A DNA stretch of 64,000 nt from Nodosilinea sp. E11 (lineage in GTDB: Bacteria; Cyanobacteriota; Cyanobacteriia; Phormidesmidales; Phormidesmidaceae), in assembly GCF_032813545.1 (NCBI RefSeq), contig NZ_CP136520.1, forward strand, positions 3,776,001 through 3,840,000. Reading direction: 5' to 3'. Under the pieces are notes generated by a model, which searched no databases, was not told the DNA's origin, and saw nothing but the letters and a program-made list of their open reading frames with translations. Every line of letters starts with the position of its first letter. Positions within the stretch are counted from its first letter, which is position 1. Below are positions 52,739 to 61,920 of this stretch, piece by piece. Position numbers and translations under genes: made by a program.

Positions 52739-52793
52739 TAGGTGTTGGGTTTCGGGTTTCGGGTTTCAGGTTCCAGTCCGAACTGGGAATGCA
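52739..52793. repeat. Heptamer repeat GGGTTTC and hairpin (family member C)
   Basis: AGGTGTTGGGTTTC is followed by two more GGGTTTC units and a hairpin TCAGGTT...AACCTGA with inner TTCCAGT/ACTGGGAA. The opening matches the elements at 27606 and 47790. It lies between two minus-strand genes. Confidence 0.65.
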
Positions 52794-52806
52794 ACCTGAG
52801 GTGGGA

Positions 52807-53646
52807 TTACTTATGTAAGTGAATCATGTGAGAGCCGATAGCGATGCCGTACTGGCCGTAGATGTCTTGGCCGAGTAGGCCATAGCTGCCGCCGATCGCT
52901 ACCCTAATCTTCTCGCGCCGCAGGCCGCCTAGTTCTAGGGCGTCTACATAGCCAATGGGCAGCTTTACCACGCTGCCGTCGGCAATTCTGGCCTGGGTCT
53001 CGCCTACTATGGCCACGCCTACTGCTTGGGCCATCTCCGGGGTGATTAAAGTACCGGTTGCGCCTGTGTCAAACAGCATTGGGAAGGTCTGAGTACCGCC
53101 TGTGCCCCGGAGGGTAACGGCCACTACGGGCGTGCCCCCCTGGCGGCGCTGAATGGGAATTTGAGCGGCCAGCCCAGCCGGTAGTGCTGGGCTGGCCAGG
53201 TCCGGGGCCGGGGCTGCAAGGATGTTGTCGGTGGCGCTACGCTGGGCAGCGGCCAGGTGTTGTTTGTATTCTTGGACCTTGGTTCGGGCCTGGGCATAGT
53301 TGGGGCTGCTGCTGGGAACTTGCTCCATCAGGGCGATCGCCTGTTGCCACCGGCTAGCCGCTAGCTGCCAATCGGCTGTTGACTGGGCTGACTGACCGAT
53401 GGCGACGGCGTTGGTGGCCCGATTCACGGCTTCGCGGAACGTATCGGTAGCGGGTGCTGACGGGGGCGAGGTGGCTACTTTAGCCGGGGGGGCGGCTTGC
53501 ACTGAGAGAGCTGACTCGCCAGCTTCCCCTGACAGACTATCGGCGGTTGTCGTTGGTCGCTGACCCTGGGCGAGGCTACAGCCCCCCAAACTCCAGGCCA
53601 GACTCCCGAGCATAAACCAATGTGTGATGGCCCAGGGTCTACCCAT
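52807..53646 (-). CDS. Retropepsin-like aspartic protease, lipoprotein
   Basis: The 279-residue protein begins with a signal peptide and a lipobox-like SLGGCS (Cys23). A helical middle part (about 85-135, containing AASRWQQAIALMEQ) and a retroviral-type aspartic protease domain follow. Its catalytic motif is LFDTGATGTLI (Asp about 193), with a second half ILGQDIYGQYG-like at the end. Such clan AA proteins dimerise to form the active site. It is probably anchored in the membrane facing the periplasm; its target is unknown. Confidence 0.88.
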   Translation of the reverse strand: MGRPWAITHWFMLGSLAWSLGGCSLAQGQRPTTTADSLSGEAGESALSVQAAPPAKVATSPPSAPATDTFREAVNRATNAVAIGQSAQSTADWQLAASRWQQAIALMEQVPSSSPNYAQARTKVQEYKQHLAAAQRSATDNILAAPAPDLASPALPAGLAAQIPIQRRQGGTPVVAVTLRGTGGTQTFPMLFDTGATGTLITPEMAQAVGVAIVGETQARIADGSVVKLPIGYVDALELGGLRREKIRVAIGGSYGLLGQDIYGQYGIAIGSHMIHLHK

Positions 53647-53897
53647 AAAATCCTAATTTCACCGTCTAAAGGCTGTACTTGCAGAGGCTGTACCGGCTGT
53701 ACTCAACGTCGGACTTCCCTCGACCATCGCAATTGTGGTTTTGGCTGATTTGTCTGCCAGGTCATATCCCAGTATGCCCACACAACTACTGGTAGACCAA
53801 GCCGCTGTAAACCCAAGAGATTTAATCTCTGGTTCATAGCTTAAATTTGACCTTTGGCCTTAGGATAATAGCGATTCGTAGCGCTGAGCAAATCGCC

Positions 53898-55061
53898 ATG
53901 GTTTTTCCTGATGCCCCTCCAGCCGTGCTGGTTTTAGCCGATGGTTCGGTGTTTCGCGGTTGGTCGTTTGGGGCACCGGGCACCGTAATGGGCGAGGTGG
54001 TTTTCAATACTGGCATGACTGGATATCAAGAAGTCATGACTGACCCCAGCTACTGCGGCCAGATTGTCACCTTTACCTACCCAGAGCTGGGCAATACCGG
54101 TGTAAACCCCGATGATGAGGAGTCGAGTCGCCCTCACATCACCGGTGCGATCGCCCGTAATATTTGCGAAATCCCCAGCAACTGGCGCTCTACCCAGTCG
54201 CTGCCCAACTACCTCAAGACCCACAAAATTCCCGGCATTTTTGGTATTGACACCCGCTCCCTTACCCGTAAGCTGCGTACGGTGGGAGCCATGAACGGGG
54301 CCATTTCGACTACCGTGCTCGATCCTGAAGAACTGCTGCGTCAGCTTCAGGATGCGCCTTCCATGGCGGGTCTAAATTTGGTTGATCAAGTCACCACCGA
54401 CCAGGCCTACGAGTGGACTGAGATTACCGATGCGGCCTGGGAGTTTGGCCCGACAGCACAGCCTCCGGGTGAGGCAGCCCCTCTGACGGTGGTGGCCGTT
54501 GACTTTGGGGTAAAGCGCAATATTCTGCGCCGCTTGGCCAGCTATGGTTGCCGCGTGGTGGTGGTGCCCGCCAGTACTACGCCAGAGCAAATTATGAGCT
54601 ACCAACCCGACGGCATTTTTCTCTCTAATGGTCCTGGCGACCCGGCGGCGGTGACCAAGGCTCCCGAACTGGTGCAGGCATTGTTAGACTACGCGCTGCC
54701 CACCTTTGGCATTTGCATGGGTCACCAGATTTTAGGCCTCTCTCTGGGGGCCTCGACCTTTAAGCTGCCGTTTGGCCACCGGGGCCTAAATCAGCCTTGC
54801 GGTCTAGAACGCCAGGTTGAGATTACTAGCCAAAACCACGGCTTTGCCCTCGACGCCGCCTCTATTCCTAATGATGCGGTGACGGTAACCCATCTGAATT
54901 TGAATGATCAGACCGTAGCGGGGTTAGCTCACAAGACGCTGCCGCTATTCTCGGTGCAGTACCACCCTGAGGCGAGCCCTGGCCCCCATGACGCTGACTA
55001 CCTGTTTGCCAAGTTCGTAGATACCATGCGAACCCACCGCCAGCAGCGTTTGCCAGTTTAA
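53898..55061 (+). CDS. carA: Carbamoyl-phosphate synthase small subunit
   Basis: CarA is the glutamine amidotransferase subunit that feeds ammonia to CarB for arginine and pyrimidine synthesis. The 387-residue protein has the N-terminal CPSase domain and a class I GATase with Cys273 in FGICMGHQ, His356 and Glu358 in YHPEASPG. The start [13 protein letters not shown] at 53898 is chosen; the upstream extension from 53847 is unlike the family. CarB is not in the window. Confidence 0.97.
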   Translation: MVFPDAPPAVLVLADGSVFRGWSFGAPGTVMGEVVFNTGMTGYQEVMTDPSYCGQIVTFTYPELGNTGVNPDDEESSRPHITGAIARNICEIPSNWRSTQSLPNYLKTHKIPGIFGIDTRSLTRKLRTVGAMNGAISTTVLDPEELLRQLQDAPSMAGLNLVDQVTTDQAYEWTEITDAAWEFGPTAQPPGEAAPLTVVAVDFGVKRNILRRLASYGCRVVVVPASTTPEQIMSYQPDGIFLSNGPGDPAAVTKAPELVQALLDYALPTFGICMGHQILGLSLGASTFKLPFGHRGLNQPCGLERQVEITSQNHGFALDAASIPNDAVTVTHLNLNDQTVAGLAHKTLPLFSVQYHPEASPGPHDADYLFAKFVDTMRTHRQQRLPV

Positions 55062-55282
55062 TCTCAGTATTTTTGCAGATCTGATTTTGAGGTTCTGCCA
55101 TCGGGTTGGCACAATTTGGTCAAACCGCTATATGCTATCTGTCTACGGCAGGGCGGCAACTCTAGATCTGTCTAAGGTCTAGCTCGGGTCTAGGCTCTCT
55201 GGCCGCCTCAGGTGGGGTACGGTTTCACCCCTTGCAGACGACTGTATCCTGACCTATATTTAACGTCGAAATTGGAGCACCG

Positions 55283-55297
55283 AGGAGGTTTCCCATC
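55283..55297 (+). promoter_or_regulatory. Strong ribosome-binding site with an ATC start codon
   Basis: AGGAGG at 55283-55288 sits six bases before ATC (55295-55297), the first codon of a reading frame that shows family similarity from that point on. No ATG, GTG or TTG occurs in the frame between the upstream stop at 55250 and a TTG at 55379, which would remove the first strand of the domain. Confidence 0.65.
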
Positions 55298-55672
55298 GCT
55301 GAATCTCTAACCCTGACCGTAAGCTTACGAGGCACCCGCGATGTCAGGGGAACCTATCAACTTTTTCGCCTCACGGGTTTGCTAGACGCGTTCTCAGAAC
55401 CTGCCTTTCGTAAGGTGATGTCTAAGTACGTTGAAGCAGGGCCGAAAAATATCATCTTGGATTTAGCAACTATTGACTTTGTCGATAGTTCGGGTCTTGG
55501 TGCACTGGTGCAGTTGGTGAAAAAGGCCACCACTGAGGGCGGTACCGTACAAGTGGTAACTAACCCTCGGGTGACCCAGACCGTTAAGCTAGTGCGGTTA
55601 GAGAAGTTTTTGTCGCTACAGCCCTCGGTGGATGATGCGATCGCCAACCTCGAAACCCCGCCCAGTGAATAG
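55295..55672 (+). CDS. STAS-domain anti-anti-sigma factor-like protein
   Basis: The 125-residue single STAS domain has the phosphorylatable motif DFVDSSGLGAL (Asp64, Ser65-Ser66 in this numbering) and strand-helix pattern LTLTVSLRGTRDVRGTYQLFRLTGLLDAFSE. Such proteins bind anti-sigma kinases or act in partner-switch signalling in cyanobacteria. The start is an ATC codon after a strong ribosome site (see separate entry); a TTG start at 55379 would truncate the domain. It lies 32 bp before the Mini-III gene and may be cotranscribed. Confidence 0.88.
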   Translation: MAESLTLTVSLRGTRDVRGTYQLFRLTGLLDAFSEPAFRKVMSKYVEAGPKNIILDLATIDFVDSSGLGALVQLVKKATTEGGTVQVVTNPRVTQTVKLVRLEKFLSLQPSVDDAIANLETPPSE

Positions 55673-55706
55673 CCTTAGCCAGCCATTGGCCTAGCCAGAG
55701 GTAGCT

Positions 55707-56171
55707 GTGGCCGAACTGCCCTCCAAGACGTCTACCAGCCTGCAGTGGCTGCTCCAGTTCAGCGCCCAAAGCTCTACTGCGGCCCTTACCCCAGAGCAGG
55801 TTAACGCCTTATCGCCCGTAGCCCTAGCCTATATTGGCGATGCGGTGTACGAGCTGTTTGTGCGGGGGAGTTTTTTGCTCCCTCCCAAACGCATTCAGGC
55901 TTTTCACCAGCAGGTGGTTAACCAGGTACGGGCCGAGCAGCAGGCCCGCCAGGTTCAATTGCTGTTGCCGCTGCTAACCGACACCGAGCAAGACCTGCTG
56001 CGCCGGGGCCGCAATGCCTCGTCGCGGGGGCCTCGTCGAGTGGACAGTCAAATTTATCAGCAGTCCACGGGGTTTGAAGCTTTGGTTGGTTATCTTTACT
56101 TGACTGATTTAGGCCGTCTAGTAGAGCTATTGAGCGTTTTAGATCTGTCTACCCCTCCGCCTAACGCCTAG
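55707..56171 (+). CDS. mrnC: Mini-ribonuclease III
   Basis: The 154-residue protein is an RNase III catalytic domain without a double-stranded-RNA-binding domain: ALAYIGDAVYELFVR (Asp45), VNQVRAEQQARQ, and FEALVGYLYLTDLGRL with the second Glu. Mini-III matures 23S rRNA ends in Bacillus; cyanobacteria often have two copies. The start is GTG at 55707. The N-terminal 25 residues are an extra polar tail. Confidence 0.93.
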   Translation: MAELPSKTSTSLQWLLQFSAQSSTAALTPEQVNALSPVALAYIGDAVYELFVRGSFLLPPKRIQAFHQQVVNQVRAEQQARQVQLLLPLLTDTEQDLLRRGRNASSRGPRRVDSQIYQQSTGFEALVGYLYLTDLGRLVELLSVLDLSTPPPNA

Positions 56172-56221
56172 GTGAAGGGTTAAATGAGCTAGTCATTTTT
56201 GTCGTTGGGGGCTTTCCCTGG

Positions 56222-58426
56222 CTAGGGCTGTTGTTCCAGCTGCCAGGCGGCGCGTACTAGGCGAATATCCTCGTAGCTAAAGGTGGGGCCAAGGCGATCG
56301 CGAATCTCGGTCAGTGAGCCATATTCCCCGTCTGTCAGCACCTCTACGATGGCGCGCTGGCAATCGACGGTGACTAACTGATTGATGTCGACCGTTTCTC
56401 TTTGCCGGATCAACTGTTCCAGGTGACTGGCGATGGTGGTAGCTTTGAGCCCACGTTGCTCAGCAATCTCCTCGATCGATAGCCCCTGCCGATGCAGTTC
56501 CAAGGTTTGCCGGTGGGTGTCGCCCACGCTCTGGCGCCGTTCTCTAGCAGGGCGAGATCGACCTCTGGCGGCGCTTGGGGCCGACTCTAGCCCGTAGTCA
56601 GCGCAAAACTGACGAATAGCATCGGTAAACACTTCACCATACTGGGCCAACTTGCGGCTGCCCACCCCCGACACTTGACCAAAGGCCTCAATTGTCTGGG
56701 GTCGAGTTTGGGCCATCTGCCGCAGGGCCGACTCTGGAAAGACCACGTAGGGGGGCACGCTCTGCTGGTCAGCCAATTGTTTCCGCAGGGCTTTGAGCAC
56801 GGTTAACAGCTGGGCCACCTCTGGGGTATCTTCGCCTGGGGGCGCTTCGTTGGGGCCTGGGGCAAAGTTTTGAGGGACGGCAACCTCGACTGTTAGTTGT
56901 TTGCGCAGCACCTGCCAGCTAGCGGCATTGAGCTTGAGCACTGGGTAACCGTCGGTGGTCTCATCGACCAGGTGCTGGTGCAGGAGCGATCGCCCCAACA
57001 GCCGCCACTCATCCACCGATCGATCTTTGCCAATGCCGTGGGTCGAGAGCTGGTCATGGCGTAGATCGAGAATTTTTTGCTTTTTGGAGCCCCGCAGCAC
57101 ATCGATAATGTGGGCCATGCCAAAGCGCTCTTGACAGCGGGCTACGCAGGAGAGAAACTTTTGCGCCTCAATGGTCCAGTCTTCTACCGGCGACGGGTTG
57201 GTGCAGTTATCGCATTGGTGGCACAGCCCCTCTAAGGATTCACCAAAATAGCTGAGTTGCACCCGGCGACGGCACACCGTGGTTTCGGCATAGTCAACCA
57301 TCTGTCTGAGCTGCTGGCGGGCAATGCGCTGCTCCGCTTCGTCGGGTTTTTGGCTGATCAGATAGTCGGCGGTGGCCACATCGCCGTAGGCCAAATACAG
57401 GGTGCAGTGGGCTGGTTCTCCGTCCCGTCCGGCTCGTCCGCTCTCCTGGTAATAGCCCTCAATATTGCGGGGAATGTCGTAGTGAATCACAAACCGCACG
57501 TCGGGTTTGTTGATGCCCATGCCAAAGGCCACTGTGGCTACCATCAGCCGCACGTCATCACGAATAAACCGAGTTTGGTTCTCCTGCCGCACATCGTCCG
57601 CCAGGCCAGCATGGTAGGGCAGTACCGATTCGCCATCTTCGGTGAGGCGCTGGGCCAACTCGTTGACCCGCTTGCGGCTGAGGCAGTAAATAATGCCCGA
57701 ACCCCGGTGCTGTTTAACCTGCTGCCGCAGCTCCTGATACCCATCGCGGCTCTTGGGTCTTACTTCGTAGAACAGGTTGGGCCGGTTAAAGCTCGACACT
57801 TGCACCAGGGGATCGCGGAGGCGGAGCTGCTGGGCAATATCGACCCGCACTCGTTCTGTAGCGGTGGCGGTCAACCCCATCACGGCAATTTGGGGAAAGG
57901 TCTCCCGCAGCACCGACATCTGGCGGTACTCAGGGCGAAAGTCATGGCCCCATTCTGAGACGCAGTGGGCCTCATCAATGGCAAAGCCGCTCACCCCCAC
58001 CGTTTGAATCAACCGACCCAGCAGGCCAAAAAAGCCGGGACTCATTAGCCGTTCGGGCGATACATAGAGCAATTTAATCTTGCCCGCCAGCAGATCGGCC
58101 TCTCGCTGGCGAATGGTATCAAAGGCTAGCGAGCTATTGAGGCAGGTCGCGGCTATGCCATTGTCGGTCAGGCTATCGACCTGGTCTTGCATTAGGGCAA
58201 TCAACGGTGAGATCACCACCATCACCCCGAGTTTGAGCAGGGCTGGCAGCTGGTAGCACAGCGACTTGCCGCCCCCGGTGGGCATGATCACCAGGGCATC
58301 CTGGTTTTTGAGCACCGCCTCGATCACCGATCGCTGCCCAGGCCGAAACTGGTCGTAGCCAAAATGATGTTTAAGGGCCGTTTCTAACGATGGAAACGCT
58401 GCCGTGGGTGATGCAACCCCAACCAT
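56222..58426 (-). CDS. recQ: ATP-dependent DNA helicase RecQ
   Basis: The 734-residue helicase has Walker A MPTGGGKSLCYQ (about 48-59), Walker B DEAHC (about 150), a zinc-binding region with four cysteines (ending LCHQCDNC, about 380-405), an RQC winged helix, and an HRDC domain (about 540-610). A C-terminal helix-turn-helix (GLSIEEIAEQRGLKATTIASHL, about 655-695) is present, which E. coli RecQ lacks. It unwinds DNA at stalled forks and recombination intermediates. Confidence 0.96.
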   Translation of the reverse strand: MVGVASPTAAFPSLETALKHHFGYDQFRPGQRSVIEAVLKNQDALVIMPTGGGKSLCYQLPALLKLGVMVVISPLIALMQDQVDSLTDNGIAATCLNSSLAFDTIRQREADLLAGKIKLLYVSPERLMSPGFFGLLGRLIQTVGVSGFAIDEAHCVSEWGHDFRPEYRQMSVLRETFPQIAVMGLTATATERVRVDIAQQLRLRDPLVQVSSFNRPNLFYEVRPKSRDGYQELRQQVKQHRGSGIIYCLSRKRVNELAQRLTEDGESVLPYHAGLADDVRQENQTRFIRDDVRLMVATVAFGMGINKPDVRFVIHYDIPRNIEGYYQESGRAGRDGEPAHCTLYLAYGDVATADYLISQKPDEAEQRIARQQLRQMVDYAETTVCRRRVQLSYFGESLEGLCHQCDNCTNPSPVEDWTIEAQKFLSCVARCQERFGMAHIIDVLRGSKKQKILDLRHDQLSTHGIGKDRSVDEWRLLGRSLLHQHLVDETTDGYPVLKLNAASWQVLRKQLTVEVAVPQNFAPGPNEAPPGEDTPEVAQLLTVLKALRKQLADQQSVPPYVVFPESALRQMAQTRPQTIEAFGQVSGVGSRKLAQYGEVFTDAIRQFCADYGLESAPSAARGRSRPARERRQSVGDTHRQTLELHRQGLSIEEIAEQRGLKATTIASHLEQLIRQRETVDINQLVTVDCQRAIVEVLTDGEYGSLTEIRDRLGPTFSYEDIRLVRAAWQLEQQP

Positions 58427-58528
58427 AACTACCGCTCAAAGAACTACCTTAGTGCGTTCAAGTGTACTCTTTTGACAACTTTTGGCGCTCCCCTGGTGAT
58501 CAGAAACTGGTGATCAGGAAGCCCTAAC

Positions 58529-58954
58529 TCAAGACGCCTCAACGTTGGCATAGCTCGCGTAGGCTTCTGGATAGCGCCCCAGCCGCTGGAGGGCCACGCC
58601 TCGAAACAACCAGCCTTGGGAATGGTTGGGGGCGATCGCCAAGACCCGATCGGCCATCGCCAGCGCCGACTGAAATTGCTCTAGGTGAATTAGGCAGACC
58701 GCCTGATAAATCAACGTCGGCACATCTCTAGGAGCCGCGATCGCCGCTGCCTCAAAACAGCGCAATGCCCCCGCGTAGTCTCTCGCGTTGGCTAGGGTTT
58801 CTCCCTCGGTATACCACTGCTGAAAAGTTTGAACCGACCTCTCTACTCCAGAGGCAAACTCAGAAGCGACCCCAGCTTGATCTGGAGATGGAGTGACCGG
58901 GGCCACTAGGGGCCGCAGGGCCGAGGACACACGTTGGAACACGGTAAATGTCAT
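58529..58954 (-). CDS. Small TPR protein
   Basis: The 141-residue protein has about two to three tetratricopeptide repeats (about 50-141; NARDYAGALRCFEAAAIAAP, FQSALAMADRVLAIAPNHSQGW, LGRYPEAYASYANVEAS) after a less ordered N-terminus. It probably acts as a protein-interaction adaptor. It lies 102 bp downstream of recQ's start region on the same strand. Confidence 0.82.
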   Translation of the reverse strand: MTFTVFQRVSSALRPLVAPVTPSPDQAGVASEFASGVERSVQTFQQWYTEGETLANARDYAGALRCFEAAAIAAPRDVPTLIYQAVCLIHLEQFQSALAMADRVLAIAPNHSQGWLFRGVALQRLGRYPEAYASYANVEAS

Positions 58955-59440
58955 AGCTGGCCAGCGCCTAGATTAAACGTCCATCAAGAACAATCACAGC
59001 ATTCCCCGGTTATGGGGGCGATCGCTAGGGGCACCACCGATCGCCGGATCTAACCAGCCGTTGCAGGCAATTCCCTTCGCTTGCTCAAAGGTTGGGTTTA
59101 GCCCTGTAGATCAGCCTGTAGTCAAAGCATATCGGCCGCTCTGGCGTGAATTCTCTGCGCGTCGTATAAGTTTACGTCTCTCCCCAATCGGCCCTGTCCC
59201 AGCTACGGTGATGACAGGGAACTCACCTTGCTCCCTGAAGGCCATCAATCGGGTCAGTATCAATCGGGTAAACCGAGGGGGATGCCTCCCTGCCCCAGGA
59301 AGCCCGCAGAACTAAGGAACGTTGCGCTGTGTAAAGCAATGTTACAAAAATGCTGTCATGACGGCATGCTGGCTTGACGGCGTCGGGTAGGCCGATTAAG
59401 GTGTTTACATACCCGGGTCACCCCTATTTAGAAGTGCGCT
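58955..59440. promoter_or_regulatory. Upstream region of the RHH-ycf46-ycf35 cluster, with direct repeats
   Basis: This 486-bp region has two direct-repeat pairs: ATCAATCGGGT at 59244-59254 and 59259-59269 (15-bp step), and TGACGGC at 59359-59365 and 59375-59381 (16-bp step). The second pair lies 60-82 bp before the RHH start, in a likely promoter position. RHH proteins often bind short repeats in front of their own genes, so these are candidate operators. No gene was seen; the 84-codon frame at 59061 has no family signal. Confidence 0.5.
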
Positions 59441-59800
59441 ATGGAAGAGCAGAAAGCTACTAAGGTCACGTTGTATTTACCTCCCGACCTGCACCGTCAG
59501 TTAAAGATTCGCTCCGCCGTTGAGGGTGAGGCTATGTCTTCCATTGCTAAGCGTGCGATCGATTTCTATCTGACCCATGGCGAGGTCGTCGACGAAAGTC
59601 TAGAATCTGCCTTCGGTCAGACCCATCGGGTACACAGTTGCCCAAGCTGTGCCTCGTCGGTGGTGCTCCGAGAGGGTGAGTTGGTCGAAATTTCTCAAGT
59701 GATTGGTGCTAGTACCAGAGATGATCTGGGTGCTGCCGTCGTCCCCGACGTCGTCGCTAGCCCTGGTTCCCGTGAAGAAGGGGAACTGGTTGTTTGCTAG
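59441..59800 (+). CDS. Ribbon-helix-helix (RHH) DNA-binding protein with CxxC
   Basis: The 119-residue protein starts with an RHH/CopG-type fold: KVTLYLPPDLHRQLKIRSAVEGEAMSSIAKRAIDFYLTHG. The centre has HSCPSCASSVVLREGELVE with a CxxC pair that might bind zinc, and the tail is acidic and Val-rich, ending in VVC. It is likely a homodimeric regulator that might control the adjacent ycf46 and ycf35 genes. The arrangement resembles a stress-responsive Synechocystis cluster around slr0374 (ycf46), as far as I remember. Confidence 0.82.
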   Translation: MEEQKATKVTLYLPPDLHRQLKIRSAVEGEAMSSIAKRAIDFYLTHGEVVDESLESAFGQTHRVHSCPSCASSVVLREGELVEISQVIGASTRDDLGAAVVPDVVASPGSREEGELVVC

Positions 59801-59879
59801 GTACAGATTTGGTTGGTCGGGCTGTAGTTAGCTTAGACAACGGTTTCAATGCCCCGTAAGTCTTAGAAGGGATTTGGTC

Positions 59880-61412
59880 ATGCGAGAGGATCTAAATGTA
59901 CTGGTACAGGCTCAATATCCTCTGATCTACCTGGTCACCTTCGAGGAAGAGCGCGCCGAGCAGACCATTGCCGTGGTAGCTCGCCATCTCGCTAGAGACC
60001 AAGACATCAAAGCTCCTATGCGAGTCTATACCTGGACTATGACCCGGGGCATGGTGGAGTATGGGAATCCAGGGACGGGCACTCAAAACAACAATACGGT
60101 TTCTCCCGAAGCAGCTGTGGAATGGGTGATTCGTCAGCGAGAACCCGGTATCTTCATCTTCAAAGACCTGCACCCCTTCAAAGACTCCCCAGCGGTTACC
60201 CGCTGTTTGCGCGATGCGATCGTGGCGCTTAAGGGCACTCGCAAAACCATCGTGCTCATGTCTCCAGTCCAAGAAATTCCGATCGAACTTGAGAAAGAGG
60301 TCGTGTTGCTCGACTTCCCGCTGCCTGATATGTCGGAGCTAGACGAAGTTCTCTCTACTGAAATGAATCGGGCTCGGGGTCAAAGCATTTCTACCGAAGA
60401 GCGCGAAAAGCTGCTGAAAGCGGCCTTAGGGCTCACCCGCGACGAAGCGGAGAAGGTTTATCGTAAGGCTCGGGTGATGGCCAAGCGCCTTACCGCCGAA
60501 GAAGTGGACATTGTGCTTTCGGAGAAAAAGCAGCTTATTCGTCGCAATGGCATTCTCGAATTTATGGATGTCGATGAAACCCTGAACTCTGTGGGAGGGC
60601 TAGAAGAGCTCAAGCACTGGCTTCAACAGCGCTCTGATGCGTTTACCGAACGGGCGCGAGAGTATGGTTTACCCCAGCCCAAAGGCATGCTGATCTTGGG
60701 AGTACCGGGTTGTGGCAAGTCGTTAATTGCTAAGACTACGTCTCGGCTTTGGGGGCTACCTCTGCTGCGGCTTGACCTAGGGCGCGTATACGACGGTTCT
60801 ACTGTAGGGCGCTCTGAGGCCAATCTTCGCAACGCACTCCGCACCGCTGAGTCGATCTCTCCTTGTATTTTGTTTATTGACGAGATTGACAAGGCTTTTG
60901 CTGGCGGGGTGGGGTCATCGGATTCGGACGGGGGTACTTCCAGCCGCATTTTCGGCACCTTCCTCACCTGGATGCAGGAGAAAACCTCACCGGTGTTCGT
61001 CATGGCTACTGCCAACCGCGTAGAGAAGCTACCCAGCGAGTTTTTGCGTAAGGGACGATTCGACGAGATCTTCTTTGTTGACTTGCCCAACTCCGAAGAG
61101 CGCAAAGATATTTTTCAAATCCATTTGCAGAAGCGCCGCCGCGACATTGAGCGCTTTGACCTTGACCAGCTCACGAAGGTCTGCGATGGGTTTTCAGGTG
61201 CAGAAATTGAGCAAGGACTGATTTCTGCCATGTATGAAGCATTTGCCCAAGGACGTGAGTTCACTCAGCTCGACATTATTGCGGCGATTCGCGCCACGAT
61301 GCCGCTGTCGAAGACGATGAGTGAGCAGGTTACGGCTTTACGTGACTGGGCTCGCCAGCGAGCCCGTCCGGCGGCAGCCTCCGTCGCTGAGTATCAGCGG
61401 ATGGAGTTCTAA
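59880..61412 (+). CDS. ycf46: Ycf46-type AAA+ ATPase
   Basis: The 510-residue AAA+ protein has an N-terminal half of its own type (about 1-230; YPLIYLVTFEEERAEQTI) and a C-terminal ATPase module. The module has Walker A GVPGCGKS (about 274-281), Walker B CILFIDEID (about 329-337) and an Arg-finger region LRKGRFDEIFF. It matches the cyanobacterial/plastid Ycf46 family, whose member in Synechocystis (slr0374) is light- or stress-regulated and tied to carbon utilisation. The ATG at 59880 is preferred to the TTG at 59874. Substrates are unknown. Confidence 0.92.
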   Translation: MREDLNVLVQAQYPLIYLVTFEEERAEQTIAVVARHLARDQDIKAPMRVYTWTMTRGMVEYGNPGTGTQNNNTVSPEAAVEWVIRQREPGIFIFKDLHPFKDSPAVTRCLRDAIVALKGTRKTIVLMSPVQEIPIELEKEVVLLDFPLPDMSELDEVLSTEMNRARGQSISTEEREKLLKAALGLTRDEAEKVYRKARVMAKRLTAEEVDIVLSEKKQLIRRNGILEFMDVDETLNSVGGLEELKHWLQQRSDAFTERAREYGLPQPKGMLILGVPGCGKSLIAKTTSRLWGLPLLRLDLGRVYDGSTVGRSEANLRNALRTAESISPCILFIDEIDKAFAGGVGSSDSDGGTSSRIFGTFLTWMQEKTSPVFVMATANRVEKLPSEFLRKGRFDEIFFVDLPNSEERKDIFQIHLQKRRRDIERFDLDQLTKVCDGFSGAEIEQGLISAMYEAFAQGREFTQLDIIAAIRATMPLSKTMSEQVTALRDWARQRARPAAASVAEYQRMEF

Positions 61413-61444
61413 AGGCTTTCCTCCCGGCGGTATCCGGGGGAAGG

Positions 61445-61460
61445 GCTAGCGTTTGCTAGC
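61445..61460 (+). promoter_or_regulatory. Hairpin pair between ycf46 and ycf35
   Basis: GCTAGC-gttt-GCTAGC forms a 6-bp stem, and just upstream (about 61416-61445) a GC-rich imperfect hairpin CCTCCCGG/CCGGGGG occurs. Together they may set the relative amounts of the ycf46 and ycf35 transcripts. An AGGAGG ribosome site at 61537-61542 precedes ycf35. Confidence 0.45.
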
Positions 61461-61548
61461 AGTTAGTAATCAGATAGCCCGTGGCTAGCTGGTTTTGTCT
61501 CTCTCAAACCTCGTTGTCTCTCTCATTTTCCCTACAGGAGGAAACACC

Positions 61549-61899
61549 ATGTCTCACTTCAGCACCCTTCGCACCAAAGTGACCGATGCTGAGATTCTCA
61601 AGCAGTCTCTCTCTGACTTGGGTATTGCCACTAAGACCGAAGCTGATGTTCGCGGTTACAATGGCCAGCGTGTTCGCGCCGACCTTGTCGCCGTTCTGGA
61701 TGGTGAGTACGATCTGGGTTGGTCTCGTAATGCTGATGGCTCCTTTGATCTGATTGCTGACCTCTGGGGTGTTGCTAAAAAGCACAACCAGACTGAGCTA
61801 ATCAACTCTATTAACCAAAAGTACGCGGTCAATAAGACCCTGGCTGAGGTCAAGCGTCCTGGTCTACAAAACGCCAACGTTAAGTTGGTGCTTCAGTAG
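61549..61899 (+). CDS. ycf35: Ycf35 / DUF1257 family protein
   Basis: The 116-residue soluble alpha/beta protein starts MSHFSTLRTKVTDAEILKQSLSDLGI, followed by YNGQRVRADLVAVLDGEYDLGWSRNADGSFDLIADLWG. This is the DUF1257/Ycf35 pattern found in cyanobacteria and red-algal plastids. The function is unknown; the link to ycf46 suggests a client or partner. It has a strong ribosome site and a strong terminator at 61921-61956. Confidence 0.92.
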   Translation: MSHFSTLRTKVTDAEILKQSLSDLGIATKTEADVRGYNGQRVRADLVAVLDGEYDLGWSRNADGSFDLIADLWGVAKKHNQTELINSINQKYAVNKTLAEVKRPGLQNANVKLVLQ

Positions 61900-61920
61900 A
61901 TTCATCACGCGTTCCCTAGG

